From: CAG-1138 sp964495385
GTDB taxonomy: Bacteria > Bacillota > Clostridia > Christensenellales > CAG-917
DNA length: 64,000 nucleotides
NCBI GenBank assembly: GCA_964495385.1
Contig: CAZBVO010000004.1
Coordinates: 23,428 to 87,427, forward strand
Reading direction: 5' to 3'
Shown: positions 16,217 through 24,516 of the stretch, in pieces
Layout: each line of letters opens with the position of its first letter
Position numbering within the stretch: the stretch's first letter is position 1
Made by a program: the position numbers and the translations under genes
The notes under the pieces: model-generated
Seen by the model: only the letters and a program-made list of their open reading frames with translations
The model's database searches: none
Told to the model about the DNA's origin: nothing

Positions 16217-19200
16217 ATGAGCGACAAGCCAAGATACACCGTAAATCAGCAGAAGGCACTTACGGCGGCAGGGAACGCCGCGGTTTCGGCATCGGCGGGA
16301 AGCGGAAAAACCACCGTCATGATTGCCAAAATTTTGCGCGATCTCGAAACGACCGACATCGACAACATTCTTATTTTGACTTACAACAATTCCATAGCGG
16401 CCGAAATGCGCTCCAAAATCATTTCGGCACTTTTCGAGGCGGTAAAATCGGCCGATTCCGACGCAAAAAGGTCACGCTACGCCGCCCAAATCGACAAAAT
16501 TCAATTTGCCGACATAAGCACTATTCACGGCTTTTGCAACAGGTTGGTTAAGGCCAATTTCGAGGCGTTGGGCATCGATCCGACCTACGACATCCTCACC
16601 GACGACGAACTTTCGGCACGAGCGTTGAAGGAAGTTATGGACGAGTACTATGCCTCCGACGACGACGTGTTCACCCGTCTGACCGAGCTTTTGCTTTCCA
16701 AGCCTTCCGACGACTATTTGGACAAAACCGTGCTTCGCATTTATCGGCAACTCGAAATTCAACCTCGCCCGGAGGAAACCTTAAAAAAACTCAAACAAAT
16801 TCACACGGAGGGCAGTGCAAAAGCGGCGGTCGAAACCGTTTTCGGTTATTACGCGGCGCTTTTTGCCGACTTCGAAAAAATGTTGTTGAAACTTTCGGAC
16901 GACGTTGCGCTTTTTGACGACGGAAAATATCTTGCGGCAGTTCGTTCGGTCGTGGCGGATGCGCACGTTTTGGCATGCTCGAAAAACTTTGCCGAAATGG
17001 TTTCGTTTGCCGACGACATGGCCGAAAAGACAATCCGCTTGCCGTCGAAATCGGAGGCTCCTGCCGAGCTTAAAGAAAAGGTCAAAGCAATCAAAAGCTC
17101 GTTCGGCCTGTGCGTCAGGGAAATAACTTCGGCGACCTTGGCCGAAAAATACGACTTTTGTACCGCCGACGAATTTGTTCGGGACAACGGCAGCGAACTT
17201 AAACTCAAACTTTTGGAAATGGTGGAGCGATATGCCGAAAGATATTCGCTTTTGAAACGAAAAGAAGGCAAGCTCGACTACGGCGATTTGGAACATTTTG
17301 CCATAAAACTTTTGGACGATGCCGACAGGTTGGCGGCCGTTACCGACAAATACAAACTGGTGTTTGTGGACGAATATCAGGACGTAAACGCTTCGCAGGA
17401 GTACATAATCGACAAGGTTGCGTCCGGCGCAAGGGTTTTCACCGTCGGCGACGTAAAGCAGAGCATCTACGGTTTCAGGTCGGCAAATCCCGAAATATTT
17501 TCGGAAAGACTGGGAAGATACGCCTGCGGAAACGGAGGCGAAGCGGTTTATTTCAACGACAACTTCCGTTGCAACTACGAAATATTGGACTACGTAAATC
17601 GCATTTTCGACAGCGCAATGACGGTTTCGTCGGGCAGTGTCGATTACAAAAACACCGCTCGGTTCGTAACCGAAACCGCCGACGGCCAAAAACTCAGAGA
17701 AGGCGGAACGGTTCGCACGGTGCTGTTCCACAAGGAAAGCGGCAAGCAGGACGAGTGGAAAGTTTCGGGGATTTTCAGCCTCGAAAACTACGTCGAAAAC
17801 GACAATGCCGAGGTGTGCGCCGCAAAGGCCGAAGCGCAGGCAATTTGTCAAAAAATCAAGTCGCTTGTGGGCAAGAGAATAGAGGGCGATCCGAAAGGCA
17901 AAATCTGCGACTACGGCGACATTTCGGTGCTGGTCAGGTCGAGGTCTGCCGGCAAAGAAATTTTGGCAGCCTTAAAGGCAAACGGTTTTCCGGTCAGTGC
18001 GGCCAAATTTGAGGGCGAAGGCTACACCGCCGAACGAGACGAAATCATAAATCTTTTGCGAGTTTTGGACAACGTCCGTCAGGACATACCGCTTGCCGGG
18101 TATTTGCTGGGTTATTTTGGAGGGTTCACCCGTGCAGAATTGGCCGACGTCAGGTTGTACGGCAAGTCGAAGTGCTTTTTCGACAACCTTAATTTGACGT
18201 CGCAAAGCGACACCGAACTCGGGAAAAAGGTCAGAAGGGCATTTGAAATTATCGACGAAAATCGCAAAAGGGCCGCTTCAAGCGACTTGTTTGAGTTCTT
18301 AAACTCTTATATTGCCACTTCGGGTTTCGAGGCTTACGTTCTCGGCAAGAGCGACGGAGCAGACAGGTTGGCCGCACTAAGGAAGTTTGTCTATTCCCTT
18401 AAGGGGCAAAACAAAGCAAAAAGTGCGCACGCTTTCGTCAAATATTGGGACAACCGCACCGAAACCGGAGCAAACGACGCGTCTGCGGTCGAGGACGGCA
18501 AAAGCATTGTCATGCAAAGTATGCACGGAAGCAAAGGTTTGGAATATCCTATAGTGTTTGTGGCTAATCTCGGCGTCGGCTACGTCTTTGACAAAGGAAA
18601 CGTGGGCATCGACGAAAAACTCGGCCTCGGCATAAACGTTTTTGACGACGAATCCCGAACGGTGAAGCCTTCGATACTGTCGCATGCAATTTCTATTGCT
18701 CAAAAAAGCAGGCAACGCAGTGAGGAAATGCGCCTTTTGTACGTCGCTTTGACTCGTGCCAAGTATCAACTTTACGTTTCCGGAAGCGGCAACGTGACGT
18801 CGGACAGGAGGTTTAAGTCGATTTTCCGCGCTTCAAGCATGCTTGACGTCATAAACTATGCTTCCGTTTTCGACGAAGGGCTTGCCTCGACGTTGGAGGT
18901 TCGCTCGGCCGAACCGCAATTATCGGTGCCTCAAACACAACCTGTTGTGGTGTTCGGAAAGTCGGATACTATATATAATAAAATAATAAGTGAAATTATT
19001 AACCATAAATATAAGTACGCCGCACAGACGAAAGCGGAGCAAAAATACAGCGTAACCGCACTAAACAAAACGGAAGAGCAGACCGATGCGCCCGTTTTTT
19101 TCGGCGAGGACGATCGCAGGGGAGTGGGTATCGCATATCATACCGTCATGGAAAACGTCGACTTTTCGGTAAAAGACGAGGCCGCACTTGCCGAACAGAT

Positions 19201-19627
19201 AGATAACATGGTCAAAGAGGGCATTTTGGATGCCGAAACCGCCGCTATGATAGACTTGTCCGAAATTATGGCCTGCGTTCAGAATGCGGAACTCAGAAAA
19301 ATTTTGGGGCTGGACGGCACTCAAAACAAGTCGCCGCAAATTTTCACCGAGCTGCCTTTCACGCTTTTGGTGGATGCCGACAAGGTTCTCGACAAGCCCG
19401 GCTACTCGGACAAAATTCTCGTTCAGGGCGTTATTGACCTTTTGGTGATGGGCGACGAAAACGTTATCGTCGATTACAAAAACAGCCTAAAATCACCCGA
19501 AAAACTGGCCGAAACGTACAAAAAGCAACTTTATCTGTACAAAATGGCGGTTGAAACGTCGTTTGGTGAAAAAGTCGACAAAATTGCGCTTTATTCTTTC
19601 CCGAAAAAGACGCTATATTACTTGTAA
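16217..19627 (+). CDS. addA: ATP-dependent helicase/nuclease subunit A
   Basis: UvrD-like 3'-5' helicase and nuclease of the AddAB complex. In 1136 residues: Q-motif region NQQKALTA, Walker A ASAGSGKTTV (about 25-34), Walker B FVDEYQDVN (about 389), GDVKQSIYGFR, the GSKGLEYP motif (about 773), LLYVALTRAK, and the C-terminal nuclease with QGVIDLLV and VDYKNS followed by QLYLYK. The complete motif set indicates an active enzyme. GGAGG at 16202-16206 inside the end of addB serves as ribosome site. No terminator of standard shape is visible right after the stop; the next promoter starts 60 bases later. Confidence 0.96.
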   Translation: MSDKPRYTVNQQKALTAAGNAAVSASAGSGKTTVMIAKILRDLETTDIDNILILTYNNSIAAEMRSKIISALFEAVKSADSDAKRSRYAAQIDKIQFADISTIHGFCNRLVKANFEALGIDPTYDILTDDELSARALKEVMDEYYASDDDVFTRLTELLLSKPSDDYLDKTVLRIYRQLEIQPRPEETLKKLKQIHTEGSAKAAVETVFGYYAALFADFEKMLLKLSDDVALFDDGKYLAAVRSVVADAHVLACSKNFAEMVSFADDMAEKTIRLPSKSEAPAELKEKVKAIKSSFGLCVREITSATLAEKYDFCTADEFVRDNGSELKLKLLEMVERYAERYSLLKRKEGKLDYGDLEHFAIKLLDDADRLAAVTDKYKLVFVDEYQDVNASQEYIIDKVASGARVFTVGDVKQSIYGFRSANPEIFSERLGRYACGNGGEAVYFNDNFRCNYEILDYVNRIFDSAMTVSSGSVDYKNTARFVTETADGQKLREGGTVRTVLFHKESGKQDEWKVSGIFSLENYVENDNAEVCAAKAEAQAICQKIKSLVGKRIEGDPKGKICDYGDISVLVRSRSAGKEILAALKANGFPVSAAKFEGEGYTAERDEIINLLRVLDNVRQDIPLAGYLLGYFGGFTRAELADVRLYGKSKCFFDNLNLTSQSDTELGKKVRRAFEIIDENRKRAASSDLFEFLNSYIATSGFEAYVLGKSDGADRLAALRKFVYSLKGQNKAKSAHAFVKYWDNRTETGANDASAVEDGKSIVMQSMHGSKGLEYPIVFVANLGVGYVFDKGNVGIDEKLGLGINVFDDESRTVKPSILSHAISIAQKSRQRSEEMRLLYVALTRAKYQLYVSGSGNVTSDRRFKSIFRASSMLDVINYASVFDEGLASTLEVRSAEPQLSVPQTQPVVVFGKSDTIYNKIISEIINHKYKYAAQTKAEQKYSVTALNKTEEQTDAPVFFGEDDRRGVGIAYHTVMENVDFSVKDEAALAEQIDNMVKEGILDAETAAMIDLSEIMACVQNAELRKILGLDGTQNKSPQIFTELPFTLLVDADKVLDKPGYSDKILVQGVIDLLVMGDENVIVDYKNSLKSPEKLAETYKKQLYLYKMAVETSFGEKVDKIALYSFPKKTLYYL

Positions 19628-19686
19628 TTCGGCAAATTTTTTGGCGCAAGTAGCTATAATTTAGCAGTTTTTTTATAAAAAAACGC

Positions 19687-19715
19687 TTGATATTTTTCAA
19701 CTTGCTTGCTATAAT
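19687..19715 (+). promoter_or_regulatory. sigma-A promoter of the acidic-repeat membrane protein
   Basis: TTGATA at 19687-19692, 17-bp spacer, TATAAT at 19710-19715, with AAGGAGA about 7 bases before the ATG at 19748. Confidence 0.8.
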
Positions 19716-19747
19716 ATGAGTGTACTATGTTTTAAGGAGACATCTTT

Positions 19748-20944
19748 ATGGGTTATTTAGGTTATCTCATCCAACTTATCGGTGACAAATTGGGCGTTAG
19801 CTTCCTTTCCGAATTTTCGTTGCCTGAAGGCATCGATCTTTACGTTTGCCTCGGCGCACTCGGCCTTACTTTGGTGCTTTTCATTTTGCACCTCGTCGGC
19901 AACGGCGTAAACAAAAAGGACAGCAATGCCGCTTATGCTGCTTCCGTCAGCAAATATCTTGCCGACAACGGCGAAATCAACGACGGCAACGTCGCTCCGT
20001 TTACCGACACTTGCTTCGGTGACAAAGCTCCTGCCGCTTACAAAGACGGCTGGACCGCTTTCTTGGACACCCGTTTCGGCTATCCGAGTGAAAGCTTTGA
20101 AAAATCGCAATGCGTCAAAACCGTGAGAACCAAAAAATCCGTAAAAGCAAACGGCTTCCTGTTTGCGGGCATCACTTTGTTCGTAATCGCTTTTGGCCTT
20201 ATTGGCGGAGCATATACCGACATTGACGACTTGGTGCTTATGTACACGGCACTTTATGCCATTCCTGTTTTGACCGCTTTCGGTTACTGGATGATCAACG
20301 TCAGAGCTCGCAAAATCGAAAACAAACTCGCCGGCAAGGAAGAGGCTGCTTTCGACGCTTTGATGGAAGACCTCGATGCAAACGTTGCTTTGCAACAATA
20401 CTTTGATTATCAACGCGACACTTCCGATTTGTCCGAACTGGCAGACGCCATCAACGAAATCGCCGATTTCGAAAACAACAAACCGGCCGTTCACGCTGCT
20501 CCGGTAGAAGAACCTGTTGAGGAAGAAGTTGTCGAAGAACCTGTAGAGGAAGTTGAGGAAGAAGAAGTCGTCGAAGAGCCTGTAGAGGAAGTCGTCGACG
20601 AAGTAGTAGAAGAAGTAGTTGAAGAACCGGTTGAAGAACCTGCAGAGGTTGAAGAAGAAACCGTCGAGGAAGAAGTTGCTGCCGAAGAAGAAGTTGCAGA
20701 AGAACCTGTTGAAGAACCGGCTCCGCAACCGACTGCCGAAGAAATCAAAAACGCTCAAATTTTCGGGCCGTTTATGACCGTTCTCAACAAAACCCTTCGC
20801 AAAGGCTACAACCGTGCCACCCTCAAAAAGGTTGCCAAGATCGCTATCCTTGCTTATAAGAAATTCGACAAGCCTGAACAACGTGAAGAAATCAAGGATT
20901 TCATCCGCAAATTCATCGTTACATACAGCAAAGCTAAGGACTAA
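19748..20944 (+). CDS. membrane protein with a Glu/Pro/Val repeat domain, function unknown
   Basis: Not recognised. Its 398 residues run: an N-terminal region with a membrane helix (about 35-52), a soluble stretch, two further helices (about 139-157 and 165-182), then an unusual acidic domain (about 253-327) of tandem EEPVEE and EEVVEE units. The protein ends in a basic, helical domain of about 70 residues (KTLRKGYNRATLKKVAKIA). The opposite charges of the two C-terminal parts suggest that they may interact or that the basic end binds nucleic acid or lipid. It has its own strong promoter, a good ribosome site and a strong terminator, and its codons look like those of highly expressed genes. 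Confidence 0.8.
   Translation: MGYLGYLIQLIGDKLGVSFLSEFSLPEGIDLYVCLGALGLTLVLFILHLVGNGVNKKDSNAAYAASVSKYLADNGEINDGNVAPFTDTCFGDKAPAAYKDGWTAFLDTRFGYPSESFEKSQCVKTVRTKKSVKANGFLFAGITLFVIAFGLIGGAYTDIDDLVLMYTALYAIPVLTAFGYWMINVRARKIENKLAGKEEAAFDALMEDLDANVALQQYFDYQRDTSDLSELADAINEIADFENNKPAVHAAPVEEPVEEEVVEEPVEEVEEEEVVEEPVEEVVDEVVEEVVEEPVEEPAEVEEETVEEEVAAEEEVAEEPVEEPAPQPTAEEIKNAQIFGPFMTVLNKTLRKGYNRATLKKVAKIAILAYKKFDKPEQREEIKDFIRKFIVTYSKAKD
20505..20730 (+). repeat. degenerate tandem repeat coding for Glu/Val/Pro units
   Basis: Imperfect units reading GAAGAACCTGTTGAGGAA and variants encode EEPVEE, EEVVEE and DEVVEE. The repeat lies in the acidic domain of the 19748 gene. Such low-complexity coding repeats are prone to length change by slippage. 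Confidence 0.75.
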
Positions 20945-20956
20945 GTTTGAATTTTT

Positions 20957-20984
20957 ATCCGCCCCGAAACGGGGCGGATTTTTC
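20957..20984 (+). terminator. terminator after the acidic-repeat gene
   Basis: ATCCGCCCCG, loop AAA, CGGGGCGGAT, then T run. A very stable GC-rich stem of 10 bp. Confidence 0.92.
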
Positions 20985-21002
20985 GTTTACGGCAAAGTGC
21001 GG

Positions 21003-21031
21003 TTGACAAGCGTGCGACCGTGTGTTAAACT
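21003..21031 (+). promoter_or_regulatory. sigma-A promoter of the large lipoprotein gene
   Basis: TTGACA at 21003-21008, 17-bp spacer, TAAACT at 21026-21031. Confidence 0.75.
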
Positions 21032-21055
21032 GTTTAGGAAAATATGAGGTGCAAC

Positions 21056-22825
21056 GTGAAAAGAAAAATTGCTTTGCTTATGTCTATCGTGACCGTAACG
21101 ACCGTTTTGGCGGGCGCGCTTTGCGGTTGCGACAAGACGGTAAAATATAAGACGGGCGACGTTTATGTAAATCGCACGGGCTCATACGGGTTTACGTCGG
21201 CGCAAAAAATTGCCGAATTCGGAGAAGGTGTCAAGCCTTACGGCGGGAAGAGCTCGAAGGCAAACTATGCCAATGCCTATCTTTCCGACGTCAAATTGCT
21301 TATGGTTCAAAAAACCGAGGGCGACACAAACCTTTACGGACTTTATTCGTTGACGGGCGAAGTGGTTTTGCCTGTCGAGTACACCGAAATTTCAACCTCG
21401 TACGGGTTTGTTTCGGCACGTCATTCGGACGGGACGATCGTTTGTTTGCGACCAAGCGGCGAAACGGTGCTTAAAGCCGTTCCGGAAAGCTCGGGCTACA
21501 AAATTTCGGACAAAAACGGAAACCAAGTGGTTTTGTCGTTAAACTTTGACAAGACAAACGCAATCAACCTCTTAATAAGGCCTGTTTCCGACAAATACAT
21601 TGCCGTCAGAAGCAACATCGGCAAGCTGCTGCTTTTCGACGCAGAGGCCTCGGAGGCCGTCAAAACGGAGTATTCGGGCAACATGTCCGAATTTAAAACC
21701 GTCGACGACTACCTTGTACAGAACTTTACGGAAAATTCGTTGCCGGCCGTTTGCATTTACCGTATCGGCGACAAGTCGCCTGTGAGCGGCGGCAGGATAG
21801 TGGGCTCAGACGAGGACGAAGTGGTAAACGTAACGTATCTCGGCAACGGCAATTTTTACTGTGCAAAAATGCTTAAACTGTCCTCCACCACGGTTTCGAC
21901 CGAAGGTTCCGCCGACACCGAAGGGGAGACTGCCGAGGAAGATTACGACTACGTCGACCTGTCCGGCAACAAGTGTAAAATAGACATTTTCATGTTCGAT
22001 GCAAAAACCGGTAAATCGAAAACTTTGTCCGACGAAGTGATTTACAGCAGCATCGTAAACCGCTACTACGAAGTAGAATCCAGTCTCGAGGTGTCGAAAT
22101 ATCTTAAGGACGGTTTCAGCTACGTTTCGGTCGGCCTTATAAAAACGGACGAAAAAAACACCCAGTTCGAAGCGTTTATTATTGACAGCGAAGGCAATGC
22201 GGTGGCCTCGATGACCAGCGAATACGGCTACATCAATCCGAGTTCGGACGGCGCGGCTTACAGAGATATGTTGATAGAGTACGTCGACGGTATCGGTTTG
22301 GGCGTGACCAACGAAAAAGGACCTTTGGCCGTTTATGACAGAAACGGCAAACTCATTTTGTTCAAAAGCGACGCCGATTATTCCAAGGCGCAACTTAACG
22401 GAAACGTCGTTACCGCTTTGCGCACGGATTCCAACGGAAATTCTTACTACGTCGCATACGGCCTCGACGGCAGCGAAATAGTGTCGGCCGAACAGTGTTT
22501 TACCGCACTGACCAAGTTTACGGGCGGATACGCGATAGGTGTTTCAAAAGGTATGTCGTCGTCGACGCAGTGTTCGATCATCGGCTCCGACGGCAGAGTT
22601 TACCCGAGCAACACCTATGCTTCCAAGAGCACTTACTACTATTGTGCAGGCGCGCAGGTGGTCAAAAATTCCGACGGCAAATACGGGCTGTTGTCCGTAA
22701 GTTCCGAGCCTGTTGAGCTGGTTGGTTTTGTGGCCGACAACATCGTGCTTGCAAACTACGAACCTAACACCGTCATCTACTACACCGTGATTGACGGAAT
22801 ATACACGGCATATTTTTTGAAATAA
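21056..22825 (+). CDS. lipoprotein with WG-like beta repeats
   Basis: A 589-residue exported lipoprotein: a basic MKRK start (encoded GTG), a hydrophobic segment and the lipobox ALCGC. The mature part contains strand-turn-strand units like YGLYSLTGEVVLPVEYTEI (about residue 96) and DGKYGLLSV near the C-terminus. These resemble WG/KWG beta repeats, and the whole protein may form a propeller-like fold. The GTG at 21056 is preferred because GAGGTG lies 6 bases upstream; ATG 21044 is an in-frame alternative four codons earlier. It has its own promoter. Function unknown; extracellular binding or adhesion is a guess. Confidence 0.78.
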   Translation: MKRKIALLMSIVTVTTVLAGALCGCDKTVKYKTGDVYVNRTGSYGFTSAQKIAEFGEGVKPYGGKSSKANYANAYLSDVKLLMVQKTEGDTNLYGLYSLTGEVVLPVEYTEISTSYGFVSARHSDGTIVCLRPSGETVLKAVPESSGYKISDKNGNQVVLSLNFDKTNAINLLIRPVSDKYIAVRSNIGKLLLFDAEASEAVKTEYSGNMSEFKTVDDYLVQNFTENSLPAVCIYRIGDKSPVSGGRIVGSDEDEVVNVTYLGNGNFYCAKMLKLSSTTVSTEGSADTEGETAEEDYDYVDLSGNKCKIDIFMFDAKTGKSKTLSDEVIYSSIVNRYYEVESSLEVSKYLKDGFSYVSVGLIKTDEKNTQFEAFIIDSEGNAVASMTSEYGYINPSSDGAAYRDMLIEYVDGIGLGVTNEKGPLAVYDRNGKLILFKSDADYSKAQLNGNVVTALRTDSNGNSYYVAYGLDGSEIVSAEQCFTALTKFTGGYAIGVSKGMSSSTQCSIIGSDGRVYPSNTYASKSTYYYCAGAQVVKNSDGKYGLLSVSSEPVELVGFVADNIVLANYEPNTVIYYTVIDGIYTAYFLK

Positions 22826-22877
22826 CCAAAAAGTGCCTTTAAGTGTAAAAAATTCACACTAAAATCGGTTTTATTGT

Positions 22878-23858
22878 ATGAAGACAGAAATTTTGGGTGT
22901 CGACGGCATCGAAAAAGCTGCCCGAATTTTAAAGGAAGGAGGGCTTGTGGCCATCCCTACCGAAACGGTTTACGGGCTTGCCGGAGATGCTTTGAGAAGC
23001 GACACCGTCAAAAAAATTTACGAGGCAAAAGGCCGTCCGTCGGACAATCCGCTTATTGTTCACATCGCCAAAACGGAGGACGTTTTCAGGGTGTCGGACG
23101 AGGTGCCGGAAGCGTTTTTTGCGCTGGCCGAGCGTTTTATGCCGGGGCCGCTTACCGTTGTCGTGCCTAAGGGCAAAAACGTACCGTATGAGGTTACGGG
23201 CGGTGGCGAGACCGTTGCGGTCAGAATGCCGTCTCATCCGTTGGCAAGGCGCATTATCGAAGAGAGCGGCTGTTTGCTTGCCGCACCTTCGGCAAACGTA
23301 AGCAAGCACGTTTCGCCAACTTCAGCCAAGCACGTTTTTGACGATTTGCAGGGCAGAATACCGCTTATTATAGACGGCGGCGAATGTTCGGTGGGCATCG
23401 AATCGACGGTTGTCAGCGTGGTTACGGACGTTCCGACCGTGTTGCGCCCGGGGTATATAACCGCCGACATGCTGAGCGAAGTTTTGGGCGAAGTCAAAAA
23501 CTTTCAGGGAAAAGTCATAAAAACCGCTCCCGCGCCGGGGATGAAGTACAAACACTATGCTCCGAAAAAGCATTGCGAACTTGCCGATAACGCACAGGCC
23601 GCTTGCGACGTTTACCTTAGGGCAGAATGTGAGGGGCTTAATCCCGTTATTTTGGCGTACGGCAACAATAAGGCCGAGTACGTCGGCAAAAACGTTATCG
23701 ATTTGGGCGACAACGCCGTTGAAGCTGCGCACCGAATTTACGCCGCACTCAGGCAGGCGGAAGATTCGTTTGATTTTATCATTGTCGACAGACTTCCGTG
23801 CGAAGGTCTTGCCGAATCGGTTATGAACAGAATTTCCAAGGCTACCGCCAACGAATAA
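22878..23858 (+). CDS. tsaC: L-threonylcarbamoyladenylate synthase (Sua5/YwlC type)
   Basis: Makes threonylcarbamoyl-AMP from threonine, bicarbonate and ATP for the t6A37 modification of tRNAs reading ANN codons. The 326 residues comprise the YrdC/TsaC domain (VAIPTETVYGLAGDA, then KGRPSDNPLIVH near residue 55, and SANVSKHVSPTSA) plus a C-terminal Sua5 domain joined by the APGMKYKHYAPK linker. This is the long Sua5 form. No Shine-Dalgarno sequence precedes the ATG. The next gene, a YwlE-like phosphatase, starts 9 bases after the stop, echoing the Bacillus ywlC-ywlE-ywlF cluster. Confidence 0.95.
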   Translation: MKTEILGVDGIEKAARILKEGGLVAIPTETVYGLAGDALRSDTVKKIYEAKGRPSDNPLIVHIAKTEDVFRVSDEVPEAFFALAERFMPGPLTVVVPKGKNVPYEVTGGGETVAVRMPSHPLARRIIEESGCLLAAPSANVSKHVSPTSAKHVFDDLQGRIPLIIDGGECSVGIESTVVSVVTDVPTVLRPGYITADMLSEVLGEVKNFQGKVIKTAPAPGMKYKHYAPKKHCELADNAQAACDVYLRAECEGLNPVILAYGNNKAEYVGKNVIDLGDNAVEAAHRIYAALRQAEDSFDFIIVDRLPCEGLAESVMNRISKATANE

Positions 23859-23867
23859 AGGTGAAGG

Positions 23868-24299
23868 ATGAAAATTATTTTCGTATGCACGGGCAACACT
23901 TGTCGAAGCCCGATGGCCGAAAAATTGCTTAAATACAAATTGAAAGCAATCGGAAAAAAGGGGATATCCGTCCACAGCTGCGGTCTTATGCCCGTCGAGG
24001 GCAGTTTTACCGAGGACAAAGCCGTTGAAGCGTTGAAGACGGTGGGTGTGTCCGCAAGGAAAAAACGTGCCGAAAATCTCGATTTTAAAAAAGCTTCGGA
24101 GGCGGATTTTTTGATAGGGATGACCGTGGGACACAAATCGAGTATGCAGCGGGCAGGCCTGTCGCATGCTTGCACGTTGGGCGAACTTACCGGTTTCGGC
24201 GACGTTTCCGATCCTTACGGATGCGGACAGGAAATTTACAATTTGACCGCATTGCAGCTGTCGACGCTGCTGGACGTGTTTGTTGAAAAATATCTTTAA
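23868..24299 (+). CDS. ywlE: low-molecular-weight protein phosphatase, YwlE-like (probable protein-arginine phosphatase)
   Basis: A 143-residue LMW-PTP with the P-loop VCTGNTCRSP (nucleophile Cys7, Arg13) and the general acid in DPYGCG (Asp about 117). Residue 11 is threonine as in Bacillus YwlE, where this residue favours phosphoarginine over phosphotyrosine. Activity on McsB-modified proteins is therefore inferred; no mcsB is in the window. AAGGTGAAGG precedes the ATG. It is translated from the same message as tsaC and is followed by a terminator. Confidence 0.85.
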   Translation: MKIIFVCTGNTCRSPMAEKLLKYKLKAIGKKGISVHSCGLMPVEGSFTEDKAVEALKTVGVSARKKRAENLDFKKASEADFLIGMTVGHKSSMQRAGLSHACTLGELTGFGDVSDPYGCGQEIYNLTALQLSTLLDVFVEKYL

Positions 24300-24302
24300 A
24301 GG

Positions 24303-24325
24303 CGAGCCTTCGGGCTCGTTTTTTT
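24303..24325 (+). terminator. terminator after the tsaC-ywlE operon
   Basis: CGAGCC, loop TTCG, GGCTCG, then seven T. Confidence 0.92.
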
Positions 24326-24419
24326 GTTTAAAAACTAAACTTTTGTGTAAAAAACAGGCTTTTTTTGTAAAAAACGGTACATTTTGCAATCAAAACCGAA
24401 CGAATTTCGGTCAAAAATG

Positions 24420-24448
24420 TTGAAAACGCAAAGGAATTGAGTTATAAT
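24420..24448 (+). promoter_or_regulatory. sigma-A promoter of the giant surface protein gene
   Basis: TTGAAA at 24420-24425, 17-bp spacer, TATAAT at 24443-24448. The leader to the TTG start is about 60 bases. Confidence 0.8.
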
Positions 24449-24516
24449 TTTGATATAGTGTATAAGTCTACGCTGACGCGCAGGCGCATAATTAACTGTT
24501 TTTTGAGGGGGCAATT

